Origin: Methylomonas albis
GTDB taxonomy: Bacteria > Pseudomonadota > Gammaproteobacteria > Methylococcales > Methylomonadaceae
Length of the DNA stretch: 64,000 nt
Assembly: GCF_014850955.1 (NCBI RefSeq)
Contig: NZ_JACXSS010000001.1
Span: 744,001 to 808,000, forward strand
Reading direction: 5' to 3'
This document shows positions 46,501-59,061 of this stretch, in pieces (position 1 is the first letter of the stretch; every line of letters starts with the position of its first letter). The translations under genes and the position numbers were made by a program. The notes under the pieces were generated by a model, which saw only the letters and a list, made by a program, of their open reading frames with translations, did not search any database and was not told the DNA's origin.

Positions 46501-47653
46501 CGATATTTTCGCTCGGGTAAAGACCTTGTTGACTGGTAAGAAAGCCGAAAAAGGTCCGAACCCTCTGAAAAAAGGCGACGACATTACCGCCGATTATCTG
46601 GATGTATTGGTGCCGTCTGAGTTGTTGAAAATCCGCACTCAGGACGAAGATATTAACGTGCAATTGGAGACAGTTGCTGAGCATGTCGAGCAGCAGCGCA
46701 AGGAATTCGACGAGCGTTTCGAGCAGAAAAAGAAAAAAATCACGATGGGCGACGATTTGGCGCCAGGCGTGTTGAAAATGGTAAAAGTATATTTGGCCGT
46801 GAAAAAACGTATCCAACCGGGCGATAAAATGGCCGGTCGGCATGGTAACAAAGGGGTTATCTCGCAAATCGTGCCTATTGAAGATATGCCTTATACCGCC
46901 GATGGCAATCCGGTAGATATTTTGCTCAATCCGTTAGGCGTACCATCCCGGATGAATGTCGGCCAGGTATTGGAAACCCATTTAGGATGGGCGTCTAAGG
47001 GGCTTGGAATCAAGATCGGTAAGATGCTGGAAGCTCAGGCAAAAGTTGTGGAAATACGCGGCTTCTTGGATAGAATTTACAATTGCAGCGGCAGAATAGA
47101 AGATCTGAATTCGTTCACAGATAAAGAAATTTTGGAAATGGCTGTGAATCTGGTCGCTGGTGTGCCGATGGCGACACCCGTATTCGACGGCGCTTCGGAG
47201 GAGGATATTCGTACTATGCTGCGTTTGGCGGATTTGCCGGAACACGGTCAAACCGTGCTTTATGACGGGTTGACGGGTGAACCATTCGAACGCGAAGTAA
47301 CGGTGGGTTATATGTACATGTTGAAATTGAATCACTTGGTGGACGATAAGATGCATGCGCGTTCGACCGGTCCTTACAGTTTGGTTACGCAACAGCCATT
47401 AGGCGGTAAAGCACAATTCGGTGGTCAGCGTTTCGGTGAGATGGAGGTCTGGGCACTTGAGGCCTATGGTGCTGCATATACATTGCAAGAGATGTTGACG
47501 GTCAAGTCCGACGACGTGACTGGCAGAACCAGAATGTACAAAAACATTGTCGATGGCAACCATTCAATGGAAGCCGGCATGCCGGAATCATTCAATGTCT
47601 TAGTGAAAGAGATACGTTCGCTGGCAGTGAATATCGAAATGGAACAAGATTAA
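43577..47653 (+). CDS. rpoB: RNA polymerase beta subunit
   Basis: The subunit is 1358 residues (1342 in E. coli). The rifampicin pocket reads [21 protein letters not shown]...SALGPGG, the sensitive wild-type form. The catalytic-core Lys/His segment [10 protein letters not shown] and the C-terminal clamp region ([24 protein letters not shown]) are intact. It is co-transcribed with rpoC, 61 bases downstream. Confidence 0.99.
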   Translation: MAYSFTEKKRIRNNFGKGSEVLEVPYLLATQIDSYANFLQSGIEPDKRRNQGLHAAFSSVFPVVSHSGYAVLEYVKYRLGEPAFDVRECQQRGATFSAPLRVLVRLVIYDKDAPANTKVVKDIREQEVYMGELPLMTDNGTFVINGTERVIVSQLHRSPGVFYDHDKGKTHSSGKLLFNARVIPYRGSWLDFEFDHKDAVYVRIDRRRKIPATILLRALGYENEEMINIFFETNKFSLAAEKLMFHVIPDRLRGEMAVFDIKHEGKVVIEEGRRITAKHVRQLEKSGVTEIEVPRDYLHGKILGHNVVDTSTGELLASVNDEITDNLLQKLIDAGVSEINTLYVNDLDRGPYISNSMRLDTTSNRLEALVEIYRMMRPGEPPTVESAENLFENLFFTDERYDLSAVGRMKFNRRLGREETEGLGTLSKEDIIDVLKELIKIRNGNGTVDDIDHLGNRRVRSVGEMIENQFRIGLVRVERAVRERLTLADSEGYMPQEIINAKPVSAAVKEFFGSSQLSQFMDQNNPLSQVTHKRRVSALGPGGLARERAGFEVRDVHTTHYGRVCPIETPEGPNIGLINSLSVYARTNEYGFLETPYRKVVEGKVTDQVDYISAIEEGEYVIAQSSVAVNENGKLVEGLVSCRYKDEFTLASSETVQYMDVSSKQIVSVAASIIPFLEHDDANRALMGSNMQRQAVPTLRAEKPLVGTGMERVVAKDSGVTVVATRGGRIEAVDAGRIVVRANDNETVAGVPGVDIYNLIKYTRSNQNTCINQKPLVKLGDIVRAGDILADGPSTDIGELALGQNMLIAFMPWNGYNFEDSILVSERVVKEDRFTTIHIEEKTCVARETKHSPEEITADIPNVSEEALSKLDESGIVYVGAEVKGGDILVGKVTPKGETQLTPEEKLLRAIFGEKAADVKDTSLRVPGNVRGTVIDVQVFTRDGVKKDKRALEIEDAEIKRYRKDLDDQLKIVEHDIFARVKTLLTGKKAEKGPNPLKKGDDITADYLDVLVPSELLKIRTQDEDINVQLETVAEHVEQQRKEFDERFEQKKKKITMGDDLAPGVLKMVKVYLAVKKRIQPGDKMAGRHGNKGVISQIVPIEDMPYTADGNPVDILLNPLGVPSRMNVGQVLETHLGWASKGLGIKIGKMLEAQAKVVEIRGFLDRIYNCSGRIEDLNSFTDKEILEMAVNLVAGVPMATPVFDGASEEDIRTMLRLADLPEHGQTVLYDGLTGEPFEREVTVGYMYMLKLNHLVDDKMHARSTGPYSLVTQQPLGGKAQFGGQRFGEMEVWALEAYGAAYTLQEMLTVKSDDVTGRTRMYKNIVDGNHSMEAGMPESFNVLVKEIRSLAVNIEMEQD

Positions 47654-47714
47654 TTCCGTTCTTTGCGAGATAGATTCTGGACAATATCGGATAACATTTA
47701 AAGAGGATAAGCTC

Positions 47715-50700
47715 TTGAAAGATTTAATGAATTTCTTAAAACGTCAAGGTCGGACAGATGATTTTGACAATATCCGCATTGGATTGGCTTCGCCAGACAT
47801 GATTCGGTCATGGTCTTATGGTGAAGTTAAAAAGCCTGAGACAATTAACTACCGTACCTTTAAGCCGGAACGTGACGGCCTGTTTTGCGCCAAGATTTTT
47901 GGACCGATTAGCGATTACGAGTGTTTGTGCGGTAAATACAAGCGTCTAAAGCATCGCGGTGTAATTTGCGAAAAATGCGGCGTAGAGGTTACTCTATCGA
48001 AAGTGCGGCGGGAAAGAATGGGTCATATTGATTTGGCCAGCCCGGTAGCGCATATTTGGTTTTTGAAATCATTGCCGTCCCGGATTGCTTTGCTGTTGGA
48101 TATGACGCTGCGATCTATCGAACGCGTGTTGTATTTTGAAACATTTGTAGTGATCGATCCGGGCATGTCGCCTTTGGAAAAAGGTCAACTGTTAACCGAC
48201 GAAGAGTATTTAAACGCGGTTGAAGAGCACGGCGATGATTTCGTCGCAAAAATGGGCGCGGAAGCGATCTATGATTTACTTAAATCCATAGATTTAAAAG
48301 ACGAAATCAACACGTTGCGTGAAGAGATCAACGCAACGAATTCCGATACCAAAATCAAAAAATATTCGAAGCGCTTAAAAGTTATCGACTCTTTGCTGGC
48401 GTCGAATAATCGTCCGGAATGGATGATTATGACGGTGCTGCCAGTGCTGCCGCCCGAGTTACGGCCATTGGTGCCACTGGACGGTGGTCGATTTGCGACT
48501 TCCGATTTGAATGATTTATATCGTAGGGTCATCAACAGAAACAATCGTTTGACGCGCTTGTTGGATTTGAATGCGCCGGACATTATCGTCCGCAATGAAA
48601 AACGGATGTTGCAAGAAGCAGTCGATGCCTTGTTGGATAACGGCCGTCGTGGACGAGCGATTACTGGTAGCAACAGACGTCCGCTGAAATCTTTGGCCGA
48701 TATGATCAAAGGTAAGCAAGGTCGGTTTCGTCAAAACTTGTTGGGCAAGCGTGTCGATTACTCCGGTCGTTCGGTTATCGTGGTTGGTCCGACATTAAGA
48801 CTGCATCAATGTGGCTTGCCGAAAAAAATGGCTTTGGAGCTATTTAAACCTTTTATTTTCAGTAAATTACAGTTGCGGGGTTTGGCGACAACTATAAAAG
48901 CCGCCAAAAAAATGGTGGAGCGCGAAGGCGCCGAAGTATGGGATATTCTCGAAGAAGTTATTCGTGAACACCCGGTGCTATTGAATCGCGCACCAACTCT
49001 GCATAGATTGGGTATTCAGGCATTTGAGCCAACTTTGATCGAAGGCAAGGCTATTCAGTTGCATCCGTTGGTTTGTAGTGCGTTCAACGCCGATTTCGAT
49101 GGCGACCAAATGGCTGTGCATATTCCGTTATCGATTGAGGCACAGCTCGAAGCACGTACTTTGATGATGGCGACGAACAACATTTTGTCACCTGCGAACG
49201 GGGAGCCGGTAATCAACCCATCGCAAGACGTGGTGTTGGGGTTGTATTACATCACGCGTGAAAAAGTTAATGCGGTGGGCGAGGGTAGTATCTTTGGCGA
49301 TTTGTCTGAAGTGATGCTGGCCCTGGATGCTAAGGCAGTTGAATTGCAGAGTAAAATTGAAATACGGGTCGTTGAGAAATTAAAAACCCCGGAAGGCGAT
49401 TTCGAAACCTTAGTAAGCAGAAAGAAAACCACGGTTGGTCGCGCGATTGTCTGGGACATCGTGCCAGACGGTATGCCCTATGAGCTAGTCAATGTCGATA
49501 TGACCAAGAAGAATATTTCTCGGTTAATTAACTATAGCTATCGCTATCTCGGTATCAAAGAAACCGTGATGTTGGCAGATAAGATCATGTACCTTGGGTT
49601 TAAATATGCTACGCGTTCCGGAGTATCTTTCGGTATCGAAGACATGGAAATTCCAGTCAAGAAAGCCGATATCATTCGCTCAGCGGATGCCGAGGTTAAC
49701 GAAATCCAGAATCAGTATGCATCAGGCTTGGTTACCGACGGCGAACGTTACAACAAAGTTGTCGACATATGGTCGCGAGCTAACGATCAAGTCGCAAAAG
49801 TGATGATGGAAGGTTTGGGTGAAGACGAAGTCACAAACTCAAAAGGCGAGAAAGTAAAACAAAAATCTTTCAACTCCATCTTTATGATGGCTGAGTCTGG
49901 TGCGCGGGGTTCTGCAGCACAGATTCGACAGTTAGCGGGCATGCGTGGATTGATGGCTAAGCCCGATGGTTCTATCATCGAGACGCCTATTACTGCGAAC
50001 TTTCGCGAGGGGCTGGACGTATTACAGTACTTTATTTCAACCCACGGTGCTCGCAAAGGTTTGGCCGACACCGCGCTAAAAACCGCTAACTCTGGTTATT
50101 TGACCCGCCGATTGGTTGATGTTGCGCAGGATTTGGTTATTGCCGAATCAGACTGTGGTACGCAAAACGGCCTGACCATGATGCCGATTATCGAAGGCGG
50201 CGACGTCGTTGAGCCATTGGTTGATCGCGTGCTGGGACGAGTTGCTGCGATGGACGTCACTGATGCAGCCGGCAATAATGTTCTGATTCCTGCCGGAACC
50301 ATGATTGATGAAAATCTAGTCACGGTTTTGGAAGATAACGGTGTCGATAAGATGTTGGTGCGCTCCGTGATAACTTGTGAATCGCGCCAAGGGGTCTGTG
50401 CCAGTTGCTACGGTCGTGATTTAGGTCGCGGTCATTTGGTTAACATCGGCGAAGCCGTGGGCGTTGTGGCGGCTCAGTCGATCGGTGAGCCAGGCACTCA
50501 GTTAACGATGCGGACATTCCACATTGGTGGGGCGGCTTCGCGATCTGCTGCGGTTAGTAACGTTCAGGTAAAATCAAGCGGTACTGCAAAGCTCAATAAC
50601 TTGAAGACCGTCAAGAACAGAGAAAATAATCTGGTAGCGGTCTCGAGGTCGGGCGAGGTAGGGGTGATGGACGATTACGGTCGTGAGCGCGAACGTTACA

Positions 50701-51926
50701 AAATTCCTTACGGTGCTGTATTGTCGGTTGGCGACGGTAGCCCGGTTAGTGCCGGCGATATTATAGTTAATTGGGATCCACATACTCACCCAGTTATCAC
50801 CGAAGTAGAAGGCTTTATTCAGCTGCTCGACTTCGTGGATGGTATTACTGTTCAAGAGCAATCTGATGACGTAACCGGCTTAACTTCGCGAGTAGTTACC
50901 GACCCAAAGCAGAGAAGCTCGGCTGGTAAAGAATTGCGGCCTATGGTTCGCCTAATCGATGAGCAAGGCGGCCAAATTAATTTGCCAGGAACTGATATCC
51001 CAGCTCAGTACTTCTTGCCAGCAGGCGCTATCGCCGGTGTTAAGGATGGTGGAGAGGTGAAGGTCGGGGACGTTTTGGCGAGAATTCCGCAAGAATCTAG
51101 TAAAACGCGGGATATTACAGGCGGTTTACCGCGGGTAGCTGACCTATTCGAAGCGCGTAAAACCAAGGATCCCGCGATTCTAGCTGAGGCAACCGGTATG
51201 GTGTCCTTTGGCAAGGAAACTAAAGGTAAGCAACGCGTTATCATTACCGATTCTGAGGGTGAGCAATATGAAACGCTGATTCCTAAGTGGCGGCATATTA
51301 CCGTTTTCGAGGGTGAGTTTGTTGATAAGGGTGAAACCATCGCTGAAGGTGAATTGACTCCGCACGATATTTTAAGATTACGCGGTATAGAGGAATTGGC
51401 AGATTATCTGGTCAAGGAAATTCAAGATGTCTACCGCTTGCAAGGCGTAAAAATCAACGACAAACACATTGAGGCGATTATTCGCCAAATGCTCAGAAAA
51501 GTAGAGATTACCGCTTCCGGCGATACTGATTTCGTTAAGGGCGAACAGGTAGAGCGGACAACGATTAATGCTGTCAACGATCAAGTTGAAAGAGCAGGTA
51601 ATATACCTGCCAGCTACGATTCTCTGCTGTTGGGTATTACAAAAGCGTCGTTGGCTACAGAGTCATTTATTTCCGCCGCTTCATTCCAGGAAACCACGAG
51701 AGTGTTAACCGATGCGGCGGTGAGGGGTATCAGTGACCCATTGAACGGACTCAAAGAAAACGTGATTGTTGGTCGTCTGATTCCGGCAGGTACCGGTTTG
51801 GCCTATCATGAACAACGACGGAAGAGAAGGGCTGCCGACGCCGTTTCCGGTTCGGATTCATCCGTCCACGCTATTGAAGCGGTTGACGTTGAAGAGGCTT
51901 TGAAACAAGCATTGAATGTCGAGTAG
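47715..51926 (+). CDS. rpoC: RNA polymerase beta' subunit
   Basis: The subunit is 1403 residues (1407 in E. coli). It starts [11 protein letters not shown] from a TTG at 47715 behind AAGAGGATAAGC; E. coli uses GTG at the same place. The zinc site [20 protein letters not shown], the catalytic Mg loop [12 protein letters not shown] and the trigger-loop region are intact. Confidence 0.99.
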   Translation: MKDLMNFLKRQGRTDDFDNIRIGLASPDMIRSWSYGEVKKPETINYRTFKPERDGLFCAKIFGPISDYECLCGKYKRLKHRGVICEKCGVEVTLSKVRRERMGHIDLASPVAHIWFLKSLPSRIALLLDMTLRSIERVLYFETFVVIDPGMSPLEKGQLLTDEEYLNAVEEHGDDFVAKMGAEAIYDLLKSIDLKDEINTLREEINATNSDTKIKKYSKRLKVIDSLLASNNRPEWMIMTVLPVLPPELRPLVPLDGGRFATSDLNDLYRRVINRNNRLTRLLDLNAPDIIVRNEKRMLQEAVDALLDNGRRGRAITGSNRRPLKSLADMIKGKQGRFRQNLLGKRVDYSGRSVIVVGPTLRLHQCGLPKKMALELFKPFIFSKLQLRGLATTIKAAKKMVEREGAEVWDILEEVIREHPVLLNRAPTLHRLGIQAFEPTLIEGKAIQLHPLVCSAFNADFDGDQMAVHIPLSIEAQLEARTLMMATNNILSPANGEPVINPSQDVVLGLYYITREKVNAVGEGSIFGDLSEVMLALDAKAVELQSKIEIRVVEKLKTPEGDFETLVSRKKTTVGRAIVWDIVPDGMPYELVNVDMTKKNISRLINYSYRYLGIKETVMLADKIMYLGFKYATRSGVSFGIEDMEIPVKKADIIRSADAEVNEIQNQYASGLVTDGERYNKVVDIWSRANDQVAKVMMEGLGEDEVTNSKGEKVKQKSFNSIFMMAESGARGSAAQIRQLAGMRGLMAKPDGSIIETPITANFREGLDVLQYFISTHGARKGLADTALKTANSGYLTRRLVDVAQDLVIAESDCGTQNGLTMMPIIEGGDVVEPLVDRVLGRVAAMDVTDAAGNNVLIPAGTMIDENLVTVLEDNGVDKMLVRSVITCESRQGVCASCYGRDLGRGHLVNIGEAVGVVAAQSIGEPGTQLTMRTFHIGGAASRSAAVSNVQVKSSGTAKLNNLKTVKNRENNLVAVSRSGEVGVMDDYGRERERYKIPYGAVLSVGDGSPVSAGDIIVNWDPHTHPVITEVEGFIQLLDFVDGITVQEQSDDVTGLTSRVVTDPKQRSSAGKELRPMVRLIDEQGGQINLPGTDIPAQYFLPAGAIAGVKDGGEVKVGDVLARIPQESSKTRDITGGLPRVADLFEARKTKDPAILAEATGMVSFGKETKGKQRVIITDSEGEQYETLIPKWRHITVFEGEFVDKGETIAEGELTPHDILRLRGIEELADYLVKEIQDVYRLQGVKINDKHIEAIIRQMLRKVEITASGDTDFVKGEQVERTTINAVNDQVERAGNIPASYDSLLLGITKASLATESFISAASFQETTRVLTDAAVRGISDPLNGLKENVIVGRLIPAGTGLAYHEQRRKRRAADAVSGSDSSVHAIEAVDVEEALKQALNVE

Positions 51927-51942
51927 ATGTTCTCAAAAATGC

Positions 51943-51971
51943 TTGACCTAGTTCTTTTGTAAAGGTATTAT
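51943..51971 (+). promoter_or_regulatory. Sigma-70 promoter of the str operon
   Basis: TTGACC at 51943-51948 and TATTAT at 51966-51971 are separated by 17 bases. The start site would be near 51978, giving a leader of about 100 bases before rpsL. Confidence 0.82.
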
Positions 51972-52076
51972 GCTCTGCTCACATCAGCCAATAGGTTTGG
52001 GCGGAGCTATATAAATCTGTAATTGTGCAGATTTCTTTATTGCTTATTAAACATTGCATATTCGGAGTAGTTAAGA

Positions 52077-52451
52077 ATGGCCACGATCAATCAATTGGTC
52101 CGTAAGCCTCGTGCTAAAAAAATAGAAAAGACTAACGTTCCGGCGTTGGAGGCTTGTCCTCAGCGTCGCGGGGTTTGTACTAGGGTTTATACCACGACCC
52201 CGAAAAAGCCAAACTCGGCTTTACGTAAGGTTGCGAGGGTGCGGTTGACCAATGGCGCAGAGGTAAGTAGCTACATCGGTGGTGAGGGTCATAACCTTCA
52301 GGAGCATTCCGTGGTTTTGATTCGGGGTGGTCGTGTAAAGGACTTGCCTGGTGTTCGTTACCACGTGGTTCGGGGAAGTCTCGATACTTCTGGTGTTAAG
52401 GATAGAAAATGTGGTCGCTCCAAATATGGCGCGAAAAGACCTAAGAAATAA
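52077..52451 (+). CDS. rpsL: Ribosomal protein S12
   Basis: S12, 124 residues, monitors decoding. The streptomycin loop [12 protein letters not shown] and [12 protein letters not shown] carry the normal Lys residues at the classic resistance positions, so no ribosomal resistance is predicted. It is first in the str operon behind a clear promoter. Confidence 0.98.
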   Translation: MATINQLVRKPRAKKIEKTNVPALEACPQRRGVCTRVYTTTPKKPNSALRKVARVRLTNGAEVSSYIGGEGHNLQEHSVVLIRGGRVKDLPGVRYHVVRGSLDTSGVKDRKCGRSKYGAKRPKK

Positions 52452-52464
52452 GGGTTGATATAAG

Positions 52465-52935
52465 ATGTCAAGAAGAAGAGTTGCTGCAAAGAGAGTCATT
52501 AATCCGGATCCGCGGTTTGGTAGCGATATGTTGTCAAAATTCATGAATATGATCATGGAAGATGGTAAGAAATCGGTCGCCGAGAAAATCGTTTACGGTG
52601 CCTTGGATGTTATCGAAGGTAAAGGTCATAAAGAGACTTTGGATTTGGTTGCAAAAGCATTGGAAAATGTACAGCCGCGAGTCGAGGTTAAATCTCGCCG
52701 GGTTGGTGGTGCGACTTATCAGGTGCCTGTAGAGGTTCGTCCTGCTAGGAGGCTGGCGCTGTCGATGAGATGGTTGATTGATGCTGCGCGTAAGCGTAAC
52801 GAAAGAACTATGGCGGCTAAGCTGGCTGGTGAGTTGTTGGACGCCTCGGAAGGCCGCGGTGCAGCTGCGAAGAAGCGTGAAGATACGCATAGAATGGCGG
52901 AAGCAAATAAAGCGTTTGCTCATTATCGCTGGTAA
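52465..52935 (+). CDS. rpsG: Ribosomal protein S7
   Basis: S7, 156 residues, organises the head of the 30S subunit and lines the E site. It opens [20 protein letters not shown] and has the usual [17 protein letters not shown] block. In E. coli it also represses its operon. It lies 13 bases after rpsL. Confidence 0.98.
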   Translation: MSRRRVAAKRVINPDPRFGSDMLSKFMNMIMEDGKKSVAEKIVYGALDVIEGKGHKETLDLVAKALENVQPRVEVKSRRVGGATYQVPVEVRPARRLALSMRWLIDAARKRNERTMAAKLAGELLDASEGRGAAAKKREDTHRMAEANKAFAHYRW

Positions 52936-52958
52936 CAAAGCTAGATTAGGTTGTTGTT

Positions 52959-55052
52959 GTGGCTCGTAAGACGCCTATTGAGCGTTATCGTAATATAGGC
53001 ATCATGGCTCACATTGATGCTGGAAAAACAACGACAACTGAGCGAATACTGTTCTATACGGGCGTTTCGCATAAGATGGGCGAAGTCCATGATGGTGCTG
53101 CTACCATGGATTGGATGGAGCAAGAGCAGGAAAGAGGGATAACAATCACTTCCGCTGCGACGACTTGCTTCTGGCTCGGAATGGAAAAACAATACCCAGA
53201 GCATCGGATTAACATAATCGATACGCCTGGTCATGTTGATTTCACGATAGAGGTCGAGCGGTCGCTGCGCGTGTTGGACGGGGCTTGCGCGGTTTTTTGT
53301 GCTGTTGGTGGTGTGGAGCCTCAGTCCGAAACGGTCTGGAGGCAGGCTAATAAGTACCATGTGCCAAGATTGGTTTTCGTGAACAAAATGGACCGTTCCG
53401 GAGCAGATTTTCTGCGTGTCGTCGAACAAATCAAGATAAGGCTGGGTGGGGTCGTGGTTCCTATGCAGCTGCCTATTGGTGCTGAAGAAACCTTTAAAGG
53501 TGTTGTGGACCTGCTGAAAATGAAGGCAATCTACTGGGAAGATGCCAACATGGGCGTTGGCTTTACGGAGATGGAGATTCCCTCGGAAATGCTAGGTATT
53601 GCTGCAGAGTGGCGCGAGCATATGGTTGAGGCCGCCGCAGAAGCAACCGAAGAATTAATGGATAAATACCTCGAAAAAGGTGTTTTGACAAACGAAGAGG
53701 TAAAGCAGGGTATACGGGCGCAAGTTCTTCAGAATAAGTTGGTTCCAGCTTATTGTGGGTCGGCGTTTAAGAATAAAGGTATCCAGTGTGTTCTTGATGG
53801 CGTGATTGACTTTCTGCCGTCCCCTCTCGACATTAAGCCAGTAGAGGGCCTGTCAGATGCAGAGAACAACGTAGTTCGTAGTGCTTCTGATGAAGAGCCT
53901 TTCTCCGCGTTGGCATTTAAAATAGCTACAGACCCATTTGTCGGAACTCTGACCTTTTTTAGGGTTTATTCCGGGGTGGTCAAGTCTGGAGATGCAGTTT
54001 TAAATGCTGGAAAAGGTAAAAAAGAGCGTATAGGGCGCATCGTTCAGATGCACGCCAATAGTCGCGTTGAAATCAGTGAGGTTAGGGCTGGTGAAATAGC
54101 CGCTTTAATCGGTCTTAAGGACGTAACAACCGGCGACACGCTTTGCGATATTGAAAAGCCGATTTTGCTCGAAAAAATGGAATTTCCTGAGCCGGTTATT
54201 GCTGTAGCGGTTGAGCCAAGAACAAAGGCTGATCAGGATAAGATGGGTGCTGCGTTAGCGAAGTTAGCTCAAGAAGATCCCTCCTTTAGAGTAGGTAGCG
54301 ACCCTGAATCGGGTCAAACTATAATTTCAGGTATGGGTGAGTTGCATCTTGAGATTATCGTCGACCGAATGAAAAGAGAGTTTAACGTTGCGGCAAATGT
54401 TGGCGCGCCGCAAGTTGCTTATCGAGAAACGATTAAGAATATCGTGGAATGCGAAGGGAAGTTCATAAGGCAGTCTGGTGGCAAGGGGCAGTACGGCCAT
54501 GTATGGCTTAGATTGGAGCCAAAGGAGCCGGGTTCTGGTTACGAGTTTGTGAGCGAAGTGGTTGGTGGTGCTATTCCTAAAGAATATATTCCAGCTGTAG
54601 ATAAAGGTGTGCAAGAGCAAATGGAAAACGGCGTTCTGGCTGGTTTTCCAGTTGTTGATGTAAAGGTTAGTTTATTCGATGGTTCATATCATGATGTCGA
54701 TTCGAATGAAATGGCTTTCAAGATAGCAGGATCTATGTGTTTCAGGGATGGAGCTAAGACTGCAAATCCTGCGTTGCTGGAGCCCATTATGAAAGTCGAG
54801 GTGGTAACTCCCGAAGATTATATGGGTGAGGTTGTGGGTGACATTAATCGACGGAGAGGTGTTATTCACGGGATGGAAGATGTTCCGGCCGGAAAAGTAA
54901 TAGAGTGCGAAGTGCCTCTTGCTGAAATGTTCGGTTATGCCACGGATCTTAGGTCGGCGACTCAGGGCAGGGCAACGTACAGTATGCAGTTTGAAAGATA
55001 TAACGAAGCACCTGCAAATATTGCGGAAGCGATTATTAGAAAAGTATCTTAA
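52959..55052 (+). CDS. fusA: Elongation factor G
   Basis: The 697-residue translocase starts at GTG 52959. G-domain motifs [25 protein letters not shown] and [10 protein letters not shown] are present, followed by domains II-V ([15 protein letters not shown], and the tip region [16 protein letters not shown]). Some codons rare in highly expressed genes (ATA, AGG) occur, unlike in the tuf that follows. Confidence 0.98.
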   Translation: MARKTPIERYRNIGIMAHIDAGKTTTTERILFYTGVSHKMGEVHDGAATMDWMEQEQERGITITSAATTCFWLGMEKQYPEHRINIIDTPGHVDFTIEVERSLRVLDGACAVFCAVGGVEPQSETVWRQANKYHVPRLVFVNKMDRSGADFLRVVEQIKIRLGGVVVPMQLPIGAEETFKGVVDLLKMKAIYWEDANMGVGFTEMEIPSEMLGIAAEWREHMVEAAAEATEELMDKYLEKGVLTNEEVKQGIRAQVLQNKLVPAYCGSAFKNKGIQCVLDGVIDFLPSPLDIKPVEGLSDAENNVVRSASDEEPFSALAFKIATDPFVGTLTFFRVYSGVVKSGDAVLNAGKGKKERIGRIVQMHANSRVEISEVRAGEIAALIGLKDVTTGDTLCDIEKPILLEKMEFPEPVIAVAVEPRTKADQDKMGAALAKLAQEDPSFRVGSDPESGQTIISGMGELHLEIIVDRMKREFNVAANVGAPQVAYRETIKNIVECEGKFIRQSGGKGQYGHVWLRLEPKEPGSGYEFVSEVVGGAIPKEYIPAVDKGVQEQMENGVLAGFPVVDVKVSLFDGSYHDVDSNEMAFKIAGSMCFRDGAKTANPALLEPIMKVEVVTPEDYMGEVVGDINRRRGVIHGMEDVPAGKVIECEVPLAEMFGYATDLRSATQGRATYSMQFERYNEAPANIAEAIIRKVS

Positions 55053-55078
55053 ATTTTTTACATATCAGGTATTGAATC

Positions 55079-56269
55079 ATGGCTAAAGAAAAATTTGAAA
55101 GAAAGAAACCGCATGTAAACGTTGGTACGATTGGTCACGTTGATCATGGTAAGACCACATTGACAGCGGCATTAACAAAAGTAATGGCGGAGCTGCAAGG
55201 CGGCGAAGTTAAAGCTTTTGATCAAATCGACAACGCCCCAGAAGAACGTGCGCGCGGTATCACCATTTCCACCTCACACGTAGAATATGAGTCAGCCAAT
55301 CGCCACTATGCCCACGTTGACTGCCCGGGTCATGCTGACTACGTCAAAAACATGATTACCGGTGCTGCCCAAATGGACGGCGCGATTCTGGTTTGCTCCG
55401 CCGCGGACGGTCCTATGCCGCAAACCCGTGAGCACATTCTGTTGTCACGCCAAGTGGGTGTGCCATACATCGTAGTGTTTCTAAATAAGGCGGACATGGT
55501 TGACGATGCCGAGTTGATCGAACTGGTCGAGATGGAAATTCGCGAACTGTTGAATCAATACGAATTCCCAGGTGATGATACCCCTATCATCGTCGGTTCT
55601 GCATTGAAAGCTTTAGAAGGCGAACAAAGCGAAATCGGTGTACAATCCGTAGTTCGCTTAGTTGAAGCATTGGATACGTACATTCCTGAGCCAGAGCGTG
55701 CTATTGATGGCAAGTTCCTGATGCCTATCGAAGACGTATTCTCCATCTCCGGTCGCGGTACCGTGGTAACTGGTCGTGTTGAGCGTGGTATCGTCAAAGT
55801 CGGTGAGGCTGTTGAGATCGTTGGTATTAAAGATACCGTTCAAACGACCTGTACCGGTGTAGAAATGTTCCGCAAGCTGCTTGACCAAGGTCAGGCGGGC
55901 GATAACGTCGGTGTATTGTTGCGTGGTACTAAAAGAGAAGATGTTGAGCGTGGTCAAGTATTGGCTCATGTCAACTCCATCAAGCCACACGCGCACTTCA
56001 AGGCTGAGATTTACGTGCTGTCAAAAGAAGAGGGTGGTCGTCATACCCCGTTCTTTAATGGCTATCGTCCGCAGTTCTACTTCAGAACCACCGACGTAAC
56101 CGGAGCGGTCGATCTGCCAGAAGGCGTTGAAATGGTAATGCCTGGCGATAACATCGCCGTTACCGTGAAACTAATCTCACCGATTGCGATGGAAGACGGT
56201 TTACGTTTTGCAATTCGCGAAGGTGGTCGTACCGTCGGTGCGGGTGTTGTTGCTTCTATTATCGAGTAA
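55079..56269 (+). CDS. tuf: Elongation factor Tu, second copy
   Basis: The protein is 396 residues, the same as the first tuf at 38880, and the nucleotide sequences appear identical over all 1191 bases. The flanks diverge right at the start codon (GAATCATG here, TTTTGTAATG there) and right after the stop (TAATCAAG against TAACATCT). This copy is the str-operon tufA, with rpsJ beginning six bases after its last base. Confidence 0.98.
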   Translation: MAKEKFERKKPHVNVGTIGHVDHGKTTLTAALTKVMAELQGGEVKAFDQIDNAPEERARGITISTSHVEYESANRHYAHVDCPGHADYVKNMITGAAQMDGAILVCSAADGPMPQTREHILLSRQVGVPYIVVFLNKADMVDDAELIELVEMEIRELLNQYEFPGDDTPIIVGSALKALEGEQSEIGVQSVVRLVEALDTYIPEPERAIDGKFLMPIEDVFSISGRGTVVTGRVERGIVKVGEAVEIVGIKDTVQTTCTGVEMFRKLLDQGQAGDNVGVLLRGTKREDVERGQVLAHVNSIKPHAHFKAEIYVLSKEEGGRHTPFFNGYRPQFYFRTTDVTGAVDLPEGVEMVMPGDNIAVTVKLISPIAMEDGLRFAIREGGRTVGAGVVASIIE

Positions 56270-56274
56270 TCAAG

Positions 56275-56586
56275 ATGGCTAATCAAACTATCAGAATCCA
56301 ATTAAAAGCGTTTGATCATAAATTAATTGATCAGTCAGCGGGTGAGATAGTAGAAACAGCAAAGAGAACGGGCGCGCAAGTAAAGGGCCCCATTCCTTTG
56401 CCTACTAGGAAGGAACGTTTTACTATATTGATCTCACCGCATGTAAATAAAGATGCTCGTGATCAGTATGAACTGAGAACTTATAAAAGGTTGCTTGATA
56501 TCGTTGAGCCAACCGATAAGACTGTTGACGCCTTGATGAAGTTAGATCTGGCGGCTGGAGTCGATGTTCAAATTAAGCTTAAATAG
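56275..56586 (+). CDS. rpsJ: Ribosomal protein S10 (NusE)
   Basis: S10, 103 residues, belongs to the 30S head and also acts as NusE in antitermination with NusB and NusG. It starts at ATG 56275, six bases after the last base of tuf, so the S10 operon has no separate leader here and is read from the str promoter or a promoter inside tuf. Confidence 0.98.
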   Translation: MANQTIRIQLKAFDHKLIDQSAGEIVETAKRTGAQVKGPIPLPTRKERFTILISPHVNKDARDQYELRTYKRLLDIVEPTDKTVDALMKLDLAAGVDVQIKLK

Positions 56587-56616
56587 CAGCAAGTTATAAT
56601 TTAGAGGGATTGGCAG

Positions 56617-57267
56617 ATGTCAATAGGTCTTATTGGTCGTAAATGTGGTATGACCCGAATTTTTTGCGAAGATGGCACTTCGGTACCTGTTACCGTGCTC
56701 CATATTGACTCTAACAGAGTCATACAGGTGAAGAGTGTTGAAACTGATGGTTATCGCGCTATTCAGGTAGCGGCGGGTGATGTTAAGTCTTCAAAAGTCA
56801 ACAGAGCAATGGCTGGGCATTACGCATCTGCCAATGTTACCGCTGGTCGTGGTTTGTGGGAGTTTAGGCTTAGCGAAAGCGAAGTAACTGAGTTTTCGGC
56901 AGGGACAGAGCTAAAAGTTAATGTGTTTGAAGCCGGACAGGTAGTTGATGTCTCTGGCACCAGCATCGGTAAAGGTTTTGCCGGTACTGTTAAGCGCCAT
57001 AATTTTAGAACACAAGATGCCACGCATGGTAACTCACGATCCCATCGGGTTCCTGGCTCTAGCGGTATGAACCAAACACCGGGTCGCGTATTTAAGGGTA
57101 AGAAAATGTGCGGACATATGGGGGCGGTCAAAACAACAACACAAAATTTGACTATCCATGCGGTAGATGCTGAGCGGAACCTGATTTTAGTCAGAGGCGC
57201 TGTGCCTGGTGCCAAGGGTGGAGATGTTGTCATCACCCCAGCAGTAAAAATGTTAAATAAAGGTTAA
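56617..57267 (+). CDS. rplC: Ribosomal protein L3
   Basis: L3, 216 residues, reaches to the peptidyl transferase centre through a long loop. The Gln methylated by PrmB falls in the conserved [22 protein letters not shown] stretch (GMNQTPGRV). It starts the LSU part of the S10 operon, 30 bases after rpsJ. Confidence 0.98.
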   Translation: MSIGLIGRKCGMTRIFCEDGTSVPVTVLHIDSNRVIQVKSVETDGYRAIQVAAGDVKSSKVNRAMAGHYASANVTAGRGLWEFRLSESEVTEFSAGTELKVNVFEAGQVVDVSGTSIGKGFAGTVKRHNFRTQDATHGNSRSHRVPGSSGMNQTPGRVFKGKKMCGHMGAVKTTTQNLTIHAVDAERNLILVRGAVPGAKGGDVVITPAVKMLNKG

Positions 57268-57270
57268 TTT

Positions 57271-57891
57271 ATGACTTTGCAAATACCTGCAATTAATAAT
57301 CAAGATTCAGCACAGGCACTCGAGGTTTCCGAGGAAGTTTTCGGACAGGATTTTAATGAAACATTGGTGCATCAGCTAGTAACTAAGTATCTTTCAGCAG
57401 CAAGGGCCGGTACCAAAGGCCAAAAAAACCGAGCTGCGGTCAGTGGTGGTGGAGCAAAGCCCTTCCGTCAAAAAGGTACGGGGCGTGCGCGTGCTGGAAC
57501 AACCAGAAGTCCAATATGGCGTACAGGCGGGGTGACGTTTGCCGCTCAACCAAGATCATTCGATCAGAAGCTGAATAAAAAAATGTACAAGGTCGGTATT
57601 AGATCAATTTTTTCTGAGTTGTTGAGGCAGGGCAGATTAGCTGTCTGCGACGACATCACGCCTGCAACACCAAAAACAAAAGACTTTTTGAGTAAAATAA
57701 AAGGTATTGATGCAAAAAGGTTGCTAGTGGTTGCGGATGACTTAAATGAGAATTTAATTCTTGCGGCTAGAAATCTTCCTTATATAGCGATAGTTACTCC
57801 AAGTAGCGTGGATCCAGTGTCCTTGGTTTCCGCTGACAAGGTAATTGCGACAGCCAGCGCGCTGAAGCAGATCGAGGAGCGTTTGGCATGA
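57271..57891 (+). CDS. rplD: Ribosomal protein L4
   Basis: L4, 206 residues, lines the exit tunnel with a loop (KAFRQKGTGRARAGTTRSP-like, here KPFRQKGTGRARAG). In E. coli it shuts down its own S10 operon by acting on the leader, but no such leader is seen here. It overlaps rplW by four bases. Confidence 0.97.
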   Translation: MTLQIPAINNQDSAQALEVSEEVFGQDFNETLVHQLVTKYLSAARAGTKGQKNRAAVSGGGAKPFRQKGTGRARAGTTRSPIWRTGGVTFAAQPRSFDQKLNKKMYKVGIRSIFSELLRQGRLAVCDDITPATPKTKDFLSKIKGIDAKRLLVVADDLNENLILAARNLPYIAIVTPSSVDPVSLVSADKVIATASALKQIEERLA

Positions 57892-58187
57892 GCATCGAAA
57901 AGATAAAATTAGCAAGTGTTTTATATGCGCCGATTGTGTCGGAAAAAAGTTCTAATGCTGCTGATCAGCACAACCAATTTGTATTCAAAGTGAAAAAATC
58001 GGCCACGAAGCTGCAGATTAAAAACGCCGTTGAGTTGATGTTTGGAGTTGAGGTGGCGTCCGTACGCGTTTTGAACGTTAAAGGTAAAATTAAGCGATTT
58101 GGGCGTACTTTGGGTAAACGTTCGGACTGGAAAAAAGCGTATGTAAAGCTTCAATCTGGTCATAACATCGAATTGGCGACAGCATAA
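57888..58187 (+). CDS. rplW: Ribosomal protein L23
   Basis: L23, 99 residues, at the tunnel exit is the docking site for trigger factor and SRP. It has YAPIVSEKSS and the usual ATKLQIKNAVE segment. It is translationally coupled to rplD through an ATGA overlap. Confidence 0.97.
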   Translation: MSIEKIKLASVLYAPIVSEKSSNAADQHNQFVFKVKKSATKLQIKNAVELMFGVEVASVRVLNVKGKIKRFGRTLGKRSDWKKAYVKLQSGHNIELATA

Positions 58188-58221
58188 ATACTTTAAGGCA
58201 AATAAGGAGCGGTAGAAGAGC

Positions 58222-59049
58222 ATGGCTATTCTAAAATCAAAACCGACATCTCCGGGTTCTCGGTTTGTAGTACGTGTACAAAATAATGATTTGCATAAGG
58301 GTAAGCCATTTGCACAACTACTTGACAAAAAGAGCAATACCGGCGGTCGTAACAATCTAGGTAGAATAACAACTCGTCATATTGGCGGGGGGCACAAAAA
58401 ATTCTATCGGATAATAGACTTTAAGCGTAACAAGACAGATATTCCTGCGCTAGTTGAGCGTATCGAGTACGATCCGAACAGAACGGCGAATATAGCGCTG
58501 ATTCTTTTTAGAGATGGCGAGCGAAAATACATTATTGCGCCAAAAGGTATCGAGGTCGGACAGGAAATACTAAGCGCGGAAACAACCCCAGTTAAGCCTG
58601 GAAATTGTATGCCTCTGCGGAATATGCCTTTGGGTACCACAATTCACTGCATCGAACTAAAACCCGGAAAAGGTGCTCAAATTGCCAGGAGCGCCGGGAC
58701 CTCTGTTCAATTAGTGGCTAAGGATGGTGCATACGTTACCATTCGCCTACGTTCTGGCGAAATGAGAAAGGTGCCATCAGATTGTAAAGGTGTAGTCGGT
58801 GAAGTTTCTAATTCGGAACACAATCTTATCTCATTAGGAAAGGCAGGCGCGAAAAGATGGCGCGGTGTTAGACCAACTGTTAGGGGTGTGGCGATGAATC
58901 CTGTAGACCATCCTCATGGTGGTGGTGAAGGTAGAACTTCGGGTGGTAGACATCCGGTATCTCCTTGGGGAACGCCAACAAAAGGCTATAAAACTAGAAA
59001 AAACAAACGTACTGACAACATGATTGTCAGACGCCGTAAGCAAAAATAA
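58222..59049 (+). CDS. rplB: Ribosomal protein L2
   Basis: L2, 275 residues, is needed for subunit joining and peptidyl transfer. The conserved [13 protein letters not shown] with the functional His near 230 is present. The C-terminus is very basic, ending [10 protein letters not shown]. Confidence 0.98.
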   Translation: MAILKSKPTSPGSRFVVRVQNNDLHKGKPFAQLLDKKSNTGGRNNLGRITTRHIGGGHKKFYRIIDFKRNKTDIPALVERIEYDPNRTANIALILFRDGERKYIIAPKGIEVGQEILSAETTPVKPGNCMPLRNMPLGTTIHCIELKPGKGAQIARSAGTSVQLVAKDGAYVTIRLRSGEMRKVPSDCKGVVGEVSNSEHNLISLGKAGAKRWRGVRPTVRGVAMNPVDHPHGGGEGRTSGGRHPVSPWGTPTKGYKTRKNKRTDNMIVRRRKQK

Positions 59050-59061
59050 GAGGTATTTGAC

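Noticed and set aside
38880-56269. The two tuf genes as ends of a mobile element or a segmental duplication
   Set aside because: Identity stops at the start and stop codons, flanks carry ordinary operon genes, and no transposase or terminal repeats are seen.
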